Shown here: one piece after another, positions 9,804-19,723 of the stretch
Layout of the letters: every line of letters starts with the position of its first letter
How positions within the stretch are numbered: the first letter of the stretch is position 1
Assembly (NCBI RefSeq): GCF_009688945.1
Contig: NZ_AP021874.1
Span: 558,001-622,000, forward strand
Length of the DNA: 64,000 nucleotides
Direction: 5' to 3'
Source of the DNA: Desulfosarcina alkanivorans
GTDB taxonomy: Bacteria; Desulfobacterota; Desulfobacteria; Desulfobacterales; Desulfosarcinaceae
Position numbers and translations under genes: made by a program
Notes under the pieces: generated by a model
Database searches by the model: none
Seen by the model: only the letters and a program-made list of their open reading frames with translations
Told to the model about the DNA's origin: nothing

Positions 9804-10544
9804 TTGGCCGACTTGCCCAAGTACAGCTATTCATACAAAGCACTGAACAGCCTGGTCGGAAAGGCGATCCACCGTTATGGCATGATCGAGGCGGGGGACC
9901 GGATCGCGGTGGGGGTATCCGGCGGGCAGGACAGCCTGATGCTGCTGTGGTCCCTGGGGGAGCGCCGAAAGCGGGTTCCGGTAGAATACGACCTGTTTCC
10001 CATTTATGTGGATCCCGGTTTCGACGGCGGTTTTGGTGAGGCCCTGGCCAGCACCTGCCGGGAATTTGGTTTCCCACTGACCGTCGACCGGACCGACCAT
10101 GGCATCGTCGCCCACAGTGCCTCCAACCGTGAGAACCCCTGTTTTCTCTGTTCACGGCTTCGGCGAAAGCGGCTTTTCGAAATTGCCGACCGCCTGGGAT
10201 GCACCAAGCTGGCCCTGGGACACAACAAAGACGATGTTATTGAAACGTTCTTTTTAAATGTTTGTTATGCCGGGGAAATCAGCACCATGGTACCCCGGCA
10301 GGAGCTGTTCGACGGTCGGTTCACCGTCATTCGTCCGCTGGCGATGGTTGATGAAAAGGCCATTCGCCGCCTGGCCGGGACGCTTGCCTTTCCCCTTTTC
10401 AATAATCCCTGTCCCTCGGCCGGCACGACCAAGCGATCGGAAATCAAGGCGATGCTCGAACGGCTCTACCGGTCCAACCGCAAGATCAAGGGCAACATCT
10501 ACCGGGCCATGAGTCACGTAAAAATGGAGTACCTGTTGAAATAG
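9804..10544 (+). CDS. TtcA-like PP-loop tRNA-thiolation ATPase
   Basis: About 246 residues. It has the PP-loop SGGQDSLM (about residues 39-46), a central CFLCSRLRR and the later CPSAGTTKR with Cys, matching the TtcA/TtuA pattern of Fe-S-dependent tRNA thiolation enzymes, along with GHNKDDVIETF. The likely reaction is ATP activation of a tRNA base followed by sulfur insertion; 2-thiocytidine-32 is the TtcA product, but the exact base cannot be read from sequence. The start is uncertain: TTG at 9804 has no obvious ribosome-binding site, and another TTG follows within a few codons. Confidence 0.82.
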   Translation: MADLPKYSYSYKALNSLVGKAIHRYGMIEAGDRIAVGVSGGQDSLMLLWSLGERRKRVPVEYDLFPIYVDPGFDGGFGEALASTCREFGFPLTVDRTDHGIVAHSASNRENPCFLCSRLRRKRLFEIADRLGCTKLALGHNKDDVIETFFLNVCYAGEISTMVPRQELFDGRFTVIRPLAMVDEKAIRRLAGTLAFPLFNNPCPSAGTTKRSEIKAMLERLYRSNRKIKGNIYRAMSHVKMEYLLK

Positions 10545-10698
10545 AAATCGTTTGCCCTGCCGCTGCCATACCGGAAGATGCCCCGGCGCCGGGGTGTCAA
10601 GGAAGACGCCGCAGCAGGCCTTCAACCCTCTGATAATGCCGGGTAGCGTGCCCTGCGGGTATTGCAGCGCATGACCCCCGCCGTCAGGTAGGCAGATC

Positions 10699-11484
10699 AT
10701 GAAAGATGTACAGAGCGAGCGCGATCACCGCAACATCCCGATCGACAAGGTAGGTATCAAGAACCTGCGCTATCCCATTCGCGTCAAAGACCGTCGCGAT
10801 GGCTCCCAGAGCACCATTGCCTCCATCAACATGTACGTGGACCTGCCCCAGGAGTACAAGGGGACTCACATGAGCCGGTTCGTGGAGATGCTTCACCTGC
10901 TGAATCCGGAAATTTCGCTGAAGAAATTTTCCGTGCTGCTGGAAACCATGAAACATAACCTGGACGCCGCATCGGCCCATATCGAGGTGCGTTTTCCGTA
11001 TTTTATCGAAAAACAGGCCCCGGTCAGCCATGCCCCGGGATTGATGGACTATAACTGCCGGATCATCGGATCCAGCAATTCCAAGGACGATGTCGATCTC
11101 ATTTCCGAGGTCAACGTGCCCATTACCTCGGTCTGCCCCTGTTCCAAGGAGATTTCGGACTTCGGCGCCCACAATCAGCGCGGCATCGTCCAGCTTCAGA
11201 CCCGGTTTAAAAAATTCATCTGGCTGGAGGACATGATCGAACTGATCGAATCCTGCGCCTCCTGCGATGTTTTTTCGGTGCTGAAGCGCGTGGATGAGAA
11301 AAACGTCACCGAGCGGGGCTTTTCCAACCCCAAATTCGTCGAGGATGTGGTCCGGGACATATCCGAACGGCTCAATGCCGACGACAACATCACCTGGTTT
11401 TCCGTCAGCGCCGAAAACTTCGAATCCATCCACAACCACAGTGCCTATGCCCAGATCACCAAAGGGCTCGCTCCGGACAGCTGA
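10699..11484 (+). CDS. folE2: GTP cyclohydrolase FolE2
   Basis: Type IB GTP cyclohydrolase, which converts GTP to dihydroneopterin triphosphate for folate or 7-deazaguanine synthesis. It has 261 residues. Recognisable are the N-terminal VGIKNLRYPI, FVEMLH, the metal-site region VPITSVCPCSKEISDFGAHNQ (Cys and His ligands) and NHSAYA near the C-terminus. It stands alone after a 154-bp gap that contains no other gene and is convergent with the minus-strand regulator at 11567. Confidence 0.93.
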   Translation: MKDVQSERDHRNIPIDKVGIKNLRYPIRVKDRRDGSQSTIASINMYVDLPQEYKGTHMSRFVEMLHLLNPEISLKKFSVLLETMKHNLDAASAHIEVRFPYFIEKQAPVSHAPGLMDYNCRIIGSSNSKDDVDLISEVNVPITSVCPCSKEISDFGAHNQRGIVQLQTRFKKFIWLEDMIELIESCASCDVFSVLKRVDEKNVTERGFSNPKFVEDVVRDISERLNADDNITWFSVSAENFESIHNHSAYAQITKGLAPDS

Positions 11485-11516
11485 GGACTGAGGGCTGAGG
11501 CCAGGGGACATAGGTC

Positions 11517-11559
11517 GGAGGTCGGAGATCTGAACTCAGAACCCGGTCATCCGACCTCC
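11517..11559. terminator. Inverted repeat between convergent genes
   Basis: GGAGGTCGGA (11517-11526) and TCCGACCTCC (11550-11559) form a perfect 10-bp stem with a 23-nt loop in the 82-bp gap between folE2 and the minus-strand operon. There is no T-tract on either side, so a bidirectional terminator role is inference. Confidence 0.45.
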
Positions 11560-11566
11560 GGGCCGT

Positions 11567-12991
11567 CTACCTGACGCTGGTTTCTATCTTCAGCTGGTAC
11601 TTGTCTATCTTGGCATGCAGGGTGGGTCTGGACATGCCCAGCAGCCGGGCCGCCTGGGACCGGTTCCCGCCGGTCAGGTTCAACGCTTCCCCCACCAGTA
11701 CCCCGCCGAAATGATCCATGCAGTTCTCGAACAGGTTTTCCTGCTCCCCTTTGGACAACAGGGTGCGAATCCAGGCACGAACCTGGTCGTCGCAGGCATC
11801 CTCGCTGAGATGATGGTTTTTGGCGTCATCGACGGTTGCCTGGGTAATGTCGGCCAGGCTCAACGGGGCGCCCCGGTTGAAAATCAGCGCTTTTTGAAGG
11901 GTGTTGGACAATTCCCGGATATTGCCCGGCCAGGGGCTGGAGACCAGCATGGACATGGCCTCCCGGGTGATTCCGGGGTTCTCGATGCCCAGTTCCGAGG
12001 CATAGCGGCTCAGGAAGTAGTCCGCCAGCAGGGGGATGTCACCGGTACGTTCACGCAGCGGAGGCAGCCAGATGGTGATGACCTTGAGGCGGTAGTAGAG
12101 ATCCTCCCGGAACTGGCCGTCGGCGATCAGCCGTTCCAGGTTGCGGTTGGTCGCCGCGATGATGCGCACATCCACGGGAATGGTTTCACGGCCGCCCAGC
12201 CGTTCGATGCTTTTTTCCTGGAGGAGGCGCAGCATTTTGGCCTGCAGGTTCAAGGGCATATCGCCGATTTCGTCCAGGAATACCGTCCCTCCGGTGGCCT
12301 GCTCGATCTTGCCCACCCGGCGGTGGGTGGCACCGGTGAAGGCGCCTTTTTCATAACCGAACAGTTCGCTTTCCAGGAGGGTGTCGGGGATGGCCACGCA
12401 GTTGATCACCAGGAAGGGCTTGTCCGAGCGGACGCTGTGGTGGTACAGGGCCCGCGCCACGAGTTCCTTGCCTGAACCCGATTCCCCCCGGACCAGCACG
12501 GTGGCGTCGGTGGCCGATACCCGGCCGATGGCCTTGTATACTTCCTGCATGGCCGGACTTTTGCCGATAATGACCTCTCCCTTGATCTTATCCGGAGATG
12601 CGTCCATGTCCACGGGTGACCGCATGAACCGGCCGGCCTCCAGGGCCTGGCGAATGGTGGACAGTATCTGGGGGATGTCAAAGGGTTTGATGACATAGTC
12701 GAAGGCGCCCATCTTGGTGGCTTCGATGGCCGTCTCTGTGGTGCCGAAGGCGGTCATGATGATCACCGGCAGTTTGGGTTCGATGCGGTGAATCTGTCTG
12801 TAGGCTTCCAGGCCGTTCATCCCCGGCAGGCGAACGTCCAGCAGCACCAGATCGGGAATCGCCTCGGTGATCATGCGAATGCCCGATTCTCCCGATGGGG
12901 CGGTGCGGACCCCGTACCCTTCCTCTTTCAGCAGGCGCTCGAAACTGATGCGCAGCTGGTCGTCATCATCGATAATCATTATAGTGCTCAC
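11567..12991 (-). CDS. NtrC-family sigma-54 response regulator
   Basis: A 474-residue activator. It has a receiver domain (about 1-120) with phosphoacceptor Asp in LVLLDVRLPGMNG, a AAA+ domain (about 145-380) with GESGSGKELVAR and the GAFTGA sigma-54 contact loop, and a C-terminal Fis-type helix-turn-helix (GNRSQAARLLGMSRPTLHAK). Its start overlaps the upstream kinase gene by 4 bp, so the two form a matched pair. A sigma-54-like promoter at 22444-22458 heads the same gene run, which suggests autoregulation of the cluster (inference). Confidence 0.95.
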   Translation of the reverse strand: MSTIMIIDDDDQLRISFERLLKEEGYGVRTAPSGESGIRMITEAIPDLVLLDVRLPGMNGLEAYRQIHRIEPKLPVIIMTAFGTTETAIEATKMGAFDYVIKPFDIPQILSTIRQALEAGRFMRSPVDMDASPDKIKGEVIIGKSPAMQEVYKAIGRVSATDATVLVRGESGSGKELVARALYHHSVRSDKPFLVINCVAIPDTLLESELFGYEKGAFTGATHRRVGKIEQATGGTVFLDEIGDMPLNLQAKMLRLLQEKSIERLGGRETIPVDVRIIAATNRNLERLIADGQFREDLYYRLKVITIWLPPLRERTGDIPLLADYFLSRYASELGIENPGITREAMSMLVSSPWPGNIRELSNTLQKALIFNRGAPLSLADITQATVDDAKNHHLSEDACDDQVRAWIRTLLSKGEQENLFENCMDHFGGVLVGEALNLTGGNRSQAARLLGMSRPTLHAKIDKYQLKIETSVR

Positions 12992-14460
12992 AGGTTTCCT
13001 CCTATGATGGGAAGTACGATGGAAAAGGTCGTCCCCCGGCCTTCCACCGAGGTGAGATCGACATGCCCGCCATGCTCCCGGATGATCCGGGCCACAATGC
13101 TCAACCCCAGCCCCGTGCCTTCTTCCTTGGTGGTGTAAAATGGATCGAATACTTTTTTGACGGCGGCCGGAGGGATTCCCGGCCCGTCGTCGGTGATACT
13201 GATTTCCGCCAGCTGACGGTTCGGCGGCGAGCCCAGCACCCGTTCATGGATGTCGATGGCACCGCCGCCGGTCATGGCTTCACAGGCGTTGACCACCAGG
13301 TTGACCAGCACTTCCTTGAACTGGTCCGGGTCGGCATTGATGGCCGGCAGTTCGCTGTTCCGGTGGATGGTTGCCTTGACGTTGTATGATTGCAGCCGGT
13401 AGCAGAGCAGCTTGACGGCGGTGTCCACAACGGTTGACGGGCTCACCGCCTGCATCTTCAGCCGGGGAGGGCGTGAGAATTCCAGGAAGTTCTGTACGAT
13501 GGTGTCGATGTGGTCGATCTCCTCGGAGATGACATCGAAATCCTCCTTCTGGGTGCCGGACAGCTTTAGGGAGCGGTTCAGGGAAAACAGGCGCATCTTG
13601 ACCGAGGTGAACGGGTTGCGAACGCTGTGGGCCATGCCGGCCGCCAGCTTGCCCACCATGGCCATCTTTTCGGAATGCAGCAGATTCTCCCGGCTTTTCT
13701 CCAGCTCCACCTGGGTTTGGCCGACGTCCTCAATGAGCCCCCTTACGCTCTGGCTGAGCGTCTGGACCACATCACCGGAAATTTCGACCGGGTTGCTGCC
13801 GCCGGTTTCCAGAAGCAGGGCGCGCAGCGGGTTGAGAATCTGATAGACCAGCAGGTAGGCCAGCAGAATCACCAGCAGGACGTGGGTGACGATGATCGCC
13901 ATGGCGATGTCACGCAGGCGGGCCGCCTCGTCCAGGGCCTCCTGTTTGGCGGTCATGATGGAATGGGTGTGTTCCCGCTTGTATTCTTCACAGGACTGGA
14001 GGATGGCGAAAAAGCGGTTGCGTACATCCTGATGAAGCTTGGTGCCGAATTTGACCTGACCGGTCTTGTAGTACTCGATGACCTTGTCTTTTTCCCGGAT
14101 GTAATCGTCGTACTGGGCGGCAATCCGGGCGATGGCCTGCACCTGTGCGGGGGACTTGGTCAGGGCGCGTGCCCGAACCAGCTGTTCCCGGAACACCCGA
14201 CGATAGTCCTCCAGCTGGACCAGCCAGTCCGGGTTGCCGTCCTGAAAATAATAGGAGACAAACCCCTTCTGGTTGACCAGGGCGATTTCAAGGGATTCGG
14301 CACTCTGGAACGCCACCAGGTTTTCATCGGTGATGGTGGTCAGCACGCCTTCGATACTGTAGGAATACCACACCATCACCGTCGCCCCGGATAGGGTTAC
14401 CAGAAAAATGGCGGCCAGCAGCAAATAGCCGCGGTTTTTAAGACTGATTCGAGCCCACAT
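12988..14460 (-). CDS. Membrane sensor histidine kinase
   Basis: 490 residues. One membrane helix near the N-terminus (about 12-32) and a second at about 180-205 enclose a roughly 145-residue periplasmic helical sensor. A dimerisation domain with the phospho-His in GMAHSVRNPF (about 275) follows, and then an ATPase with NLVVNACEA, DDGPGIP and GTGLGLSI. It precedes the sigma-54 activator with a 4-bp overlap and itself overlaps the PEP-synthase-like gene by 23 bp. The signal is unknown. Confidence 0.93.
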   Translation of the reverse strand: MWARISLKNRGYLLLAAIFLVTLSGATVMVWYSYSIEGVLTTITDENLVAFQSAESLEIALVNQKGFVSYYFQDGNPDWLVQLEDYRRVFREQLVRARALTKSPAQVQAIARIAAQYDDYIREKDKVIEYYKTGQVKFGTKLHQDVRNRFFAILQSCEEYKREHTHSIMTAKQEALDEAARLRDIAMAIIVTHVLLVILLAYLLVYQILNPLRALLLETGGSNPVEISGDVVQTLSQSVRGLIEDVGQTQVELEKSRENLLHSEKMAMVGKLAAGMAHSVRNPFTSVKMRLFSLNRSLKLSGTQKEDFDVISEEIDHIDTIVQNFLEFSRPPRLKMQAVSPSTVVDTAVKLLCYRLQSYNVKATIHRNSELPAINADPDQFKEVLVNLVVNACEAMTGGGAIDIHERVLGSPPNRQLAEISITDDGPGIPPAAVKKVFDPFYTTKEEGTGLGLSIVARIIREHGGHVDLTSVEGRGTTFSIVLPIIGGNL

Positions 14461-17098
14461 GCCTGTTCCTTTCCTCCGGGTGCGCGGACGGCGCGTTCAA
14501 CATCGTTTCAATGCGTTCCAGAAGCAGCGTTCGATAGTGATCCACCATGGCCGGATTGGCCGCGATCATGTCCAGCTGGCGCGTGTGGATTGTCAGATAT
14601 CCAAGAATTTTCAATTTGTCCACCATGATGTCGGCGCCGTGCTGGTCGATGCGCGCACGAAGGGCATCCTTGGTGATGTCGGTCCGAAACCCGTGGATGT
14701 CCAGAATGGTTTTGACCAGCCGCACCCGCTTCAGCCGCCGGCTGAAATCGGCAGCGCCCCCCTTGAACTGAAAACTGACGTAGTTTTCCGTGGAACGGTC
14801 TCCCACAAGCGCCTCGGTGATGGCAAAGTGGAACCCCAGACGGGACTGCAGGCTGCAGAAGTTCTTCGATATCATAAAATAATTGCGGTTGGCCATGGTT
14901 GTTCGCACCGTGGGCAGCAGGGCCTGGTTTCGCGTGGCCTGGAACATGACCGACGCGAACCCCTTGCCGTCCACCGGCGGCGGACCTTCCCAGGGGAAAG
15001 CGGTGATACCGTCCCACAGGGCACGCATGGGAATCGAGACCACATCCGAGAGGTTCACGCAACGGTCCATGGCCGCATCCGACCTGAAGCCGTCATCCAG
15101 GTTGAGTACCCACCACTGCATGGGAATATGGGCGCGCAGCTGTTTGGACGAACGTTCGGGAAACCGGTGGGCCTTGCCGAAGCGGAACATCTCGTGGACG
15201 CTTTTTTCGTGGCAGAACCGGGTGATGTCGTGAAGGGTCCGGCAATTGGAGGCCTTGAATGCCGGGCTGTCCGGGTCCAGCAGGTTCAGGGGGGTGATCA
15301 GCCCCGCGGCCCTTTCGAGGGCGGCGAACACCGGTGTGCCCGTCATCAGCGGTGTCGCGGTCCGGCGATGGTCCATGGCCAGCAGGGATTGCACCGTTCC
15401 TGCATAGATGCGGCATCCGTCGGCGTCTACGGTGAGGCGATCCTGGCCGTCTATCCGGTCCATGGCGCCGACGGCACCGAAAAGGGCAGGGACCTTGAAT
15501 TCCCGGGCCACATTGGCCAGATGGCCGGTGAGGCTGCCTTTTTCACTGACCACGGCCGCGGCCCGTGGCAGCAGGGCGGCCCACCGGGCCAGGGCGCGGT
15601 CGGTGACCAGGATGGCCCCGTCCGGGAAGGCCAGGGCATCCACCTCTTTGGTGACCCGGAATGCCGGGCCAGATGCCACCCCGGGCGAGGCGGTCATGCC
15701 GCCGTTAAACAGTGACGGCGGCAGCGCACCCGGTCTGTCGCCGGCCGCGGGCGCTGCCGGTGACCCGGCCAAGACCTGAAGGGGACGGCTCTGCAGCAAA
15801 ACGATATCCCCGGCCGAATCGATGGCCCATTCCATGTCCTGGGGGGTTCCGGCATACGCTTCGACCCGAAGGGCAAGGGCGGCCAGGTCGAGGGCCTGGG
15901 CATCGGTCAGGGAGGGGGTTTCCCGATCGGATCCGGTGTCGTCCAGGCGGCACACGCCTTCTTCCGGACGACAGACGTACTTCTGCTCCTTGACGGCGAT
16001 GTCCCGTCCGGTCACCGTCAGGGCCGGGGAGCGGCTCACCCGGAAACGGTCCGCTGCCCCCGTGCCGTCGACCACCGCCGTGGGCAGGCCCCAGACGGCA
16101 TTGATGGTGACCGCCTGATCCCGGATATCCAGGGGGTTGACCGAATAGAGGACGCCGCCGCAGACGGCATCGACCATCTCCATGACCCCCACGCACATTT
16201 CCGTATCCTCATGGGGAAGCCCGCGGCTGAAACGATAGGCCATCACCGCCGGTGAATAGGCAGCGGCCACGATCTGTTTATAGGCTTCGACCAGGTGCTC
16301 CGGGGAAATGTTGAGCGCGCTGTGATACAGGCCGGCGAAAGATGCCCCCTGACGGTCTTCATCGAGGGCGCTGCTGCGGACGGCCAGGTGAAGCGGCGCC
16401 CCCCGGCGGGCGGACAGTTGCCGGCAGGCTTCCATGATGGCCGATTCCAGATCGCCGGGAACCGCTGCGTCCTGGATCAGCTGGCGGATTTCCGCGCTGA
16501 CGGTGTAAAGGTGATGGTGCCCCTTCTCCTCTGTTCGCTGGATACGTCGCTGGATCTCGATGCCCAGATCGCTGTGATCGAGAAAATGGCGGAACGCCCG
16601 GGCGGTGACCACAAAACCGTCCGGTACCCGAATGTGCAGGCGGTTGGCCATCTCGCCAAGGGTGGCCATCTTCATGCCTGCCTCGTCGGCACGGGTTTTG
16701 TCCAGTGTCGAAAGATCGACAACCAGGGGGCCCGACCCGCCGGTCTCCCGGTGGGTACCGGTCAGGGGGGCCAGTGCCTGACGGATCTGCGCCAGGCACG
16801 GCGAAAGGGCCTTGTATTTTCCAGGCGCCAGCCTGTGCAGGTGGTTGACCATCTGATAGACCCGGGTAAAGACCCCCATGGTGCGGGAGCGAATGAATTT
16901 CATGCCGAAGGGAAGGGTGCCCTCCAGGGCCTTTTCCAGTTCGGTCATGATTTCAAGGGCCTGGTTATTGGCATTTAACAGCAGTTTGAACGCGTGGTAG
17001 CGGGATTGGAATTCAAGCTGCAGGGACCGGGCATCGTCCGGTGCCGGGTGCCTCCCGTGGGGGTTAAACCAGTTGAGAAATTGTCGCCATCGGGCCAT
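14438..17098 (-). CDS. PEP-synthase/PPDK-like protein
   Basis: 886 residues. After a helical N-terminal extension of about 130 residues comes a PEP/pyruvate-binding ATP-grasp module (about 150-450: GMKMATLGEMANR, VPDGFVVTARAF, LAVRSSALDEDRQGASFAGL). A phosphohistidine swivel domain follows (about 475-570: ASPGVASGPAF, then SEKGSLTGHLANVAREFKVPALFG with the His). The C-terminal 300 residues do not resemble the TIM barrel of true PpsA or PPDK. It may therefore transfer phosphate to something other than pyruvate, as in rifampin phosphotransferase-type relatives. Its position in an operon with two-component genes suggests a regulated metabolic role; this is inference. Confidence 0.8.
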   Translation of the reverse strand: MARWRQFLNWFNPHGRHPAPDDARSLQLEFQSRYHAFKLLLNANNQALEIMTELEKALEGTLPFGMKFIRSRTMGVFTRVYQMVNHLHRLAPGKYKALSPCLAQIRQALAPLTGTHRETGGSGPLVVDLSTLDKTRADEAGMKMATLGEMANRLHIRVPDGFVVTARAFRHFLDHSDLGIEIQRRIQRTEEKGHHHLYTVSAEIRQLIQDAAVPGDLESAIMEACRQLSARRGAPLHLAVRSSALDEDRQGASFAGLYHSALNISPEHLVEAYKQIVAAAYSPAVMAYRFSRGLPHEDTEMCVGVMEMVDAVCGGVLYSVNPLDIRDQAVTINAVWGLPTAVVDGTGAADRFRVSRSPALTVTGRDIAVKEQKYVCRPEEGVCRLDDTGSDRETPSLTDAQALDLAALALRVEAYAGTPQDMEWAIDSAGDIVLLQSRPLQVLAGSPAAPAAGDRPGALPPSLFNGGMTASPGVASGPAFRVTKEVDALAFPDGAILVTDRALARWAALLPRAAAVVSEKGSLTGHLANVAREFKVPALFGAVGAMDRIDGQDRLTVDADGCRIYAGTVQSLLAMDHRRTATPLMTGTPVFAALERAAGLITPLNLLDPDSPAFKASNCRTLHDITRFCHEKSVHEMFRFGKAHRFPERSSKQLRAHIPMQWWVLNLDDGFRSDAAMDRCVNLSDVVSIPMRALWDGITAFPWEGPPPVDGKGFASVMFQATRNQALLPTVRTTMANRNYFMISKNFCSLQSRLGFHFAITEALVGDRSTENYVSFQFKGGAADFSRRLKRVRLVKTILDIHGFRTDITKDALRARIDQHGADIMVDKLKILGYLTIHTRQLDMIAANPAMVDHYRTLLLERIETMLNAPSAHPEERNRHVGSNQS

Positions 17099-17239
17099 GG
17101 TGCCTTACCGTGTATGGATGATGAGCCCTGAAAATGGGATTCCCGCGTCCTCGTGCTTATAAGATGGCACGCCGGCCTTTCCTCTCAGGGAAAGAGGCCG
17201 GCGTGGGGGGTGATGAGGATCAACGGATGGTTTCGACCA

Positions 17240-17926
17240 TCAATGTTCCAGCTGCAGGCCCGCGCCTTCGAACAGGTACATGATGCCGAAGCCATACCAC
17301 AGGGTGTAGACCACGTAGAAAATCAGCGAGAAGAGCACCACGCCAAAGCGCTCGGAAATCTTCTGACCTTCAATACCATAATAATTGTAGGCCGTCTCCA
17401 CCGCCTTTTTGTTGACCATTTCGGCGATCCTGGCGGCATTGAACTTCTTTTGCTGTTTCAGGTCGAAATCCATGGCCTTGAGGGCGCTCCACCAGTTGTA
17501 GAGCACCGCCTTTTCGGCATACCCGTATTTCGAGGACACCGATGCCCCATCGTTGTCGTACATGAACTGGGCATCGTCCAGGCAGTGGCCGAGGACCCGG
17601 ACCATATTGCCGGTTACCGTAAGATGGGCGCCGTCCCGGCCGACCTGCGCGCCGGCTTTCATGAACAGGGGCACCGTCTGCTGGGCCTGAACCTCGCTTT
17701 TCATGGTCAGGGTGACGGTCATCTCCGGAGACTGGATGGTCTCAACCTCCGTGCGCACCGCATCGACATAGTAGGCCGATCCCTTGGAGATGGAATTGTA
17801 AAGGTTGTCGAGGTATTCCAATCCGTTCTTGCCGTCGAACAGGGGCATGAAGATGCAGATGAAGACGGCGGTGAACAGGATCATCAGGATGATGCCGGTA
17901 TAAAATTTGGATTTGATGGCAATCAT
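17240..17926 (-). CDS. Small membrane protein linked to TauE-like permease
   Basis: 228 residues with one N-terminal helix (about 8-28), a soluble, probably extracytoplasmic middle section of about 160 residues, and a C-terminal helix (about 195-217). Not assigned to a named family. Its ATG overlaps the stop of the TauE/SafE gene by 4 bp, so it is probably translated with it and may be an accessory subunit. The 140 bp after it hold no gene. Confidence 0.75.
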   Translation of the reverse strand: MIAIKSKFYTGIILMILFTAVFICIFMPLFDGKNGLEYLDNLYNSISKGSAYYVDAVRTEVETIQSPEMTVTLTMKSEVQAQQTVPLFMKAGAQVGRDGAHLTVTGNMVRVLGHCLDDAQFMYDNDGASVSSKYGYAEKAVLYNWWSALKAMDFDLKQQKKFNAARIAEMVNKKAVETAYNYYGIEGQKISERFGVVLFSLIFYVVYTLWYGFGIMYLFEGAGLQLEH

Positions 17927-19221
17927 GCGTGTTCTCCCTCCCCCCTGAGTTGTCCGATGTTTTTGAAAAAGGTCCCGATCACCCAGATGCCGAAGCCGGC
18001 GATAACGATGAAAAAGGCCCAGATCCCAATGGTTTCCAGGGTGGCCCCCATCCCCTTGGAGATGCTGATCACCCCCATTTCTCCCAGCTTGGCCGGCAGG
18101 GCGAAAAACCGGTTGACGAACCCCGCCAGCACAGCCATGGCGTAAAAGCCGCGGATGGTGATCTCCGGGACCACCTTGGTGACCATGGCGCCGATCTGGA
18201 TGCCCAGCAGGGACCCCAGCAGCATCCCCATGGCCAGGGTGTAGAAGATGAACCCGTAGATGGCGTACTGGCTGATGGAGGCGTAGCCGGCGGTGAACAC
18301 GATCTGGAAGATGTCGGTGCCCACCGTGGTCATGGAAGAGACGCCCAGCATGTAGACGAAAATCGGGAAGGTGAGAAAACCGCCGCCCACGCCCATGATG
18401 CCGGCCGCCAGGCCCACCAGACCGCCGGAAAGGACCAGGAAGACCCAGGAGATGCGCCGGCCGCCGGGGGTGAAGTCGAAGTCGAATTTGACCATCGGGG
18501 GAATGACCACCGCCTGGAGTTTTTTAGGAAGGCCGCCCAGTTCGGCCACTTCTCCCCCGCCGCCGTGGCCGCCGACGGACGCTTCACCGGCGGCGGTGGC
18601 CCGGCGGGCCTTGAGAAAATCGAGCATGGCGTAACAGCCCAGAAAACCCAGCATGAGCGCATAAATCGTGGTGATGAAGGCATCGGAAAGCACCGGGTTC
18701 AACTCGTAGAGCACCCGGTTGACCAGCCCGCCGGCCGTGGCCCCGCCGATGGCTCCGATCAGGAAGACCACGGCCAGCGGCACGGATACATTGCCCAGTT
18801 TGCGGTGGATGATGCTGCCCATGATTGCCTTGGCAAAAATGTGGAACAGGTCCGTTCCCACGGCCAGGATGCCCTTGATGCCGGCGCTCATCAGGGCCGG
18901 TGCGATGATGAACCCGCCGCCGGCGCCGATGCACCCGGTGATCAGGCCGGCGCCCAGTCCGATGAGAATGGAAACGATGAAAATTCCGTTTGAGTAAAAG
19001 GCCGGGCTGTATGCTTTCTTGCCGCCGAGGATGTCGGGGATCGTGCTGCCCAATTGGTCGGCGAACACGAGTCCCCCCATGACGATCGGCACCGTCAGCA
19101 GCAGAAGCACCAGCACCCGTTTGCGGCTGCCGAGAAGATTGCCGGCCATCTTGATTTCCCAGCGTGCATGGGCCCTGGCCCCTGCCATCATGAATCTGCC
19201 CCATTGTCTAAAGAAGTTCAT
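17923..19221 (-). CDS. TauE/SafE-family anion permease
   Basis: 432 residues from the ATG at 19221, which follows GGGAGGAT; the longer frame to 19257 has no better site. The two TauE repeats each have a Gly-rich signature (GCIGAGGGFIIAPAL at about 95 and GIMGVGGGFLTFPIF at about 285). About nine membrane helices are visible, with a roughly 60-residue Gly/Ala-rich cytoplasmic loop in between. The family exports sulfite, sulfoacetate or similar small anions. In sulfate reducers it is often placed with sensory genes, as here, but the substrate is not readable from sequence. Confidence 0.9.
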   Translation of the reverse strand: MNFFRQWGRFMMAGARAHARWEIKMAGNLLGSRKRVLVLLLLTVPIVMGGLVFADQLGSTIPDILGGKKAYSPAFYSNGIFIVSILIGLGAGLITGCIGAGGGFIIAPALMSAGIKGILAVGTDLFHIFAKAIMGSIIHRKLGNVSVPLAVVFLIGAIGGATAGGLVNRVLYELNPVLSDAFITTIYALMLGFLGCYAMLDFLKARRATAAGEASVGGHGGGGEVAELGGLPKKLQAVVIPPMVKFDFDFTPGGRRISWVFLVLSGGLVGLAAGIMGVGGGFLTFPIFVYMLGVSSMTTVGTDIFQIVFTAGYASISQYAIYGFIFYTLAMGMLLGSLLGIQIGAMVTKVVPEITIRGFYAMAVLAGFVNRFFALPAKLGEMGVISISKGMGATLETIGIWAFFIVIAGFGIWVIGTFFKNIGQLRGEGEHA

Positions 19222-19309
19222 ATCCTCCCTCACTTTTCCGGTTGAAGTTGTGTGCAAACCCCGGCAATCGGCCAGAACGAGGCCGAAGGGTCATGGTGGT
19301 CACGCGGCG

Positions 19310-19723
19310 TTACCCGAGTTCCCTGGACCGCTGACGGATCCTGCCTTCGTGGATCGTTTTCTTCTTGAAGGCGTCTTCGGCCTTGTAAAGCAGTTCGTCC
19401 ATGTCCATGGGTTTCATCAGGTAGTCGAAAGCCCCCATCTCCATTCCTTCAATGGCCACCTCCATGCTGGCGTGGCCGGTAAGCATGATCACTTCCATCA
19501 GCGGGTGGCGTTTTTTGATCGCCCGGAGGGTTTCGACCCCGTCCATGCCGGGCATGCGCACATCCAGGATCACGACATCGGTGTCGTGGGTCTCCAGCCA
19601 GGCCAGCGCCGCCTCCCCGCTGCCGACCCCATGAACATCCACCTGGCGGCGCTTCATGCGCTTGAGCAGGGTGCCCAGAAAATCCGATTCGTCATCCACC
19701 AGAAGCAGTTTCATTTCTGTCAT
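19310..19723 (-). CDS. Single-domain response regulator (third of three)
   Basis: 137 residues: a CheY-like receiver with the phosphoacceptor in VVILDVRMPGMDG, LTGHAS and the K of YLMKPMD, plus a short basic tail. It has no output domain. It overlaps the preceding regulator by 4 bp. It probably acts in a phosphorelay with the upstream dCache kinase or by protein contact (inference). Confidence 0.92.
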   Translation of the reverse strand: MTEMKLLLVDDESDFLGTLLKRMKRRQVDVHGVGSGEAALAWLETHDTDVVILDVRMPGMDGVETLRAIKKRHPLMEVIMLTGHASMEVAIEGMEMGAFDYLMKPMDMDELLYKAEDAFKKKTIHEGRIRQRSRELG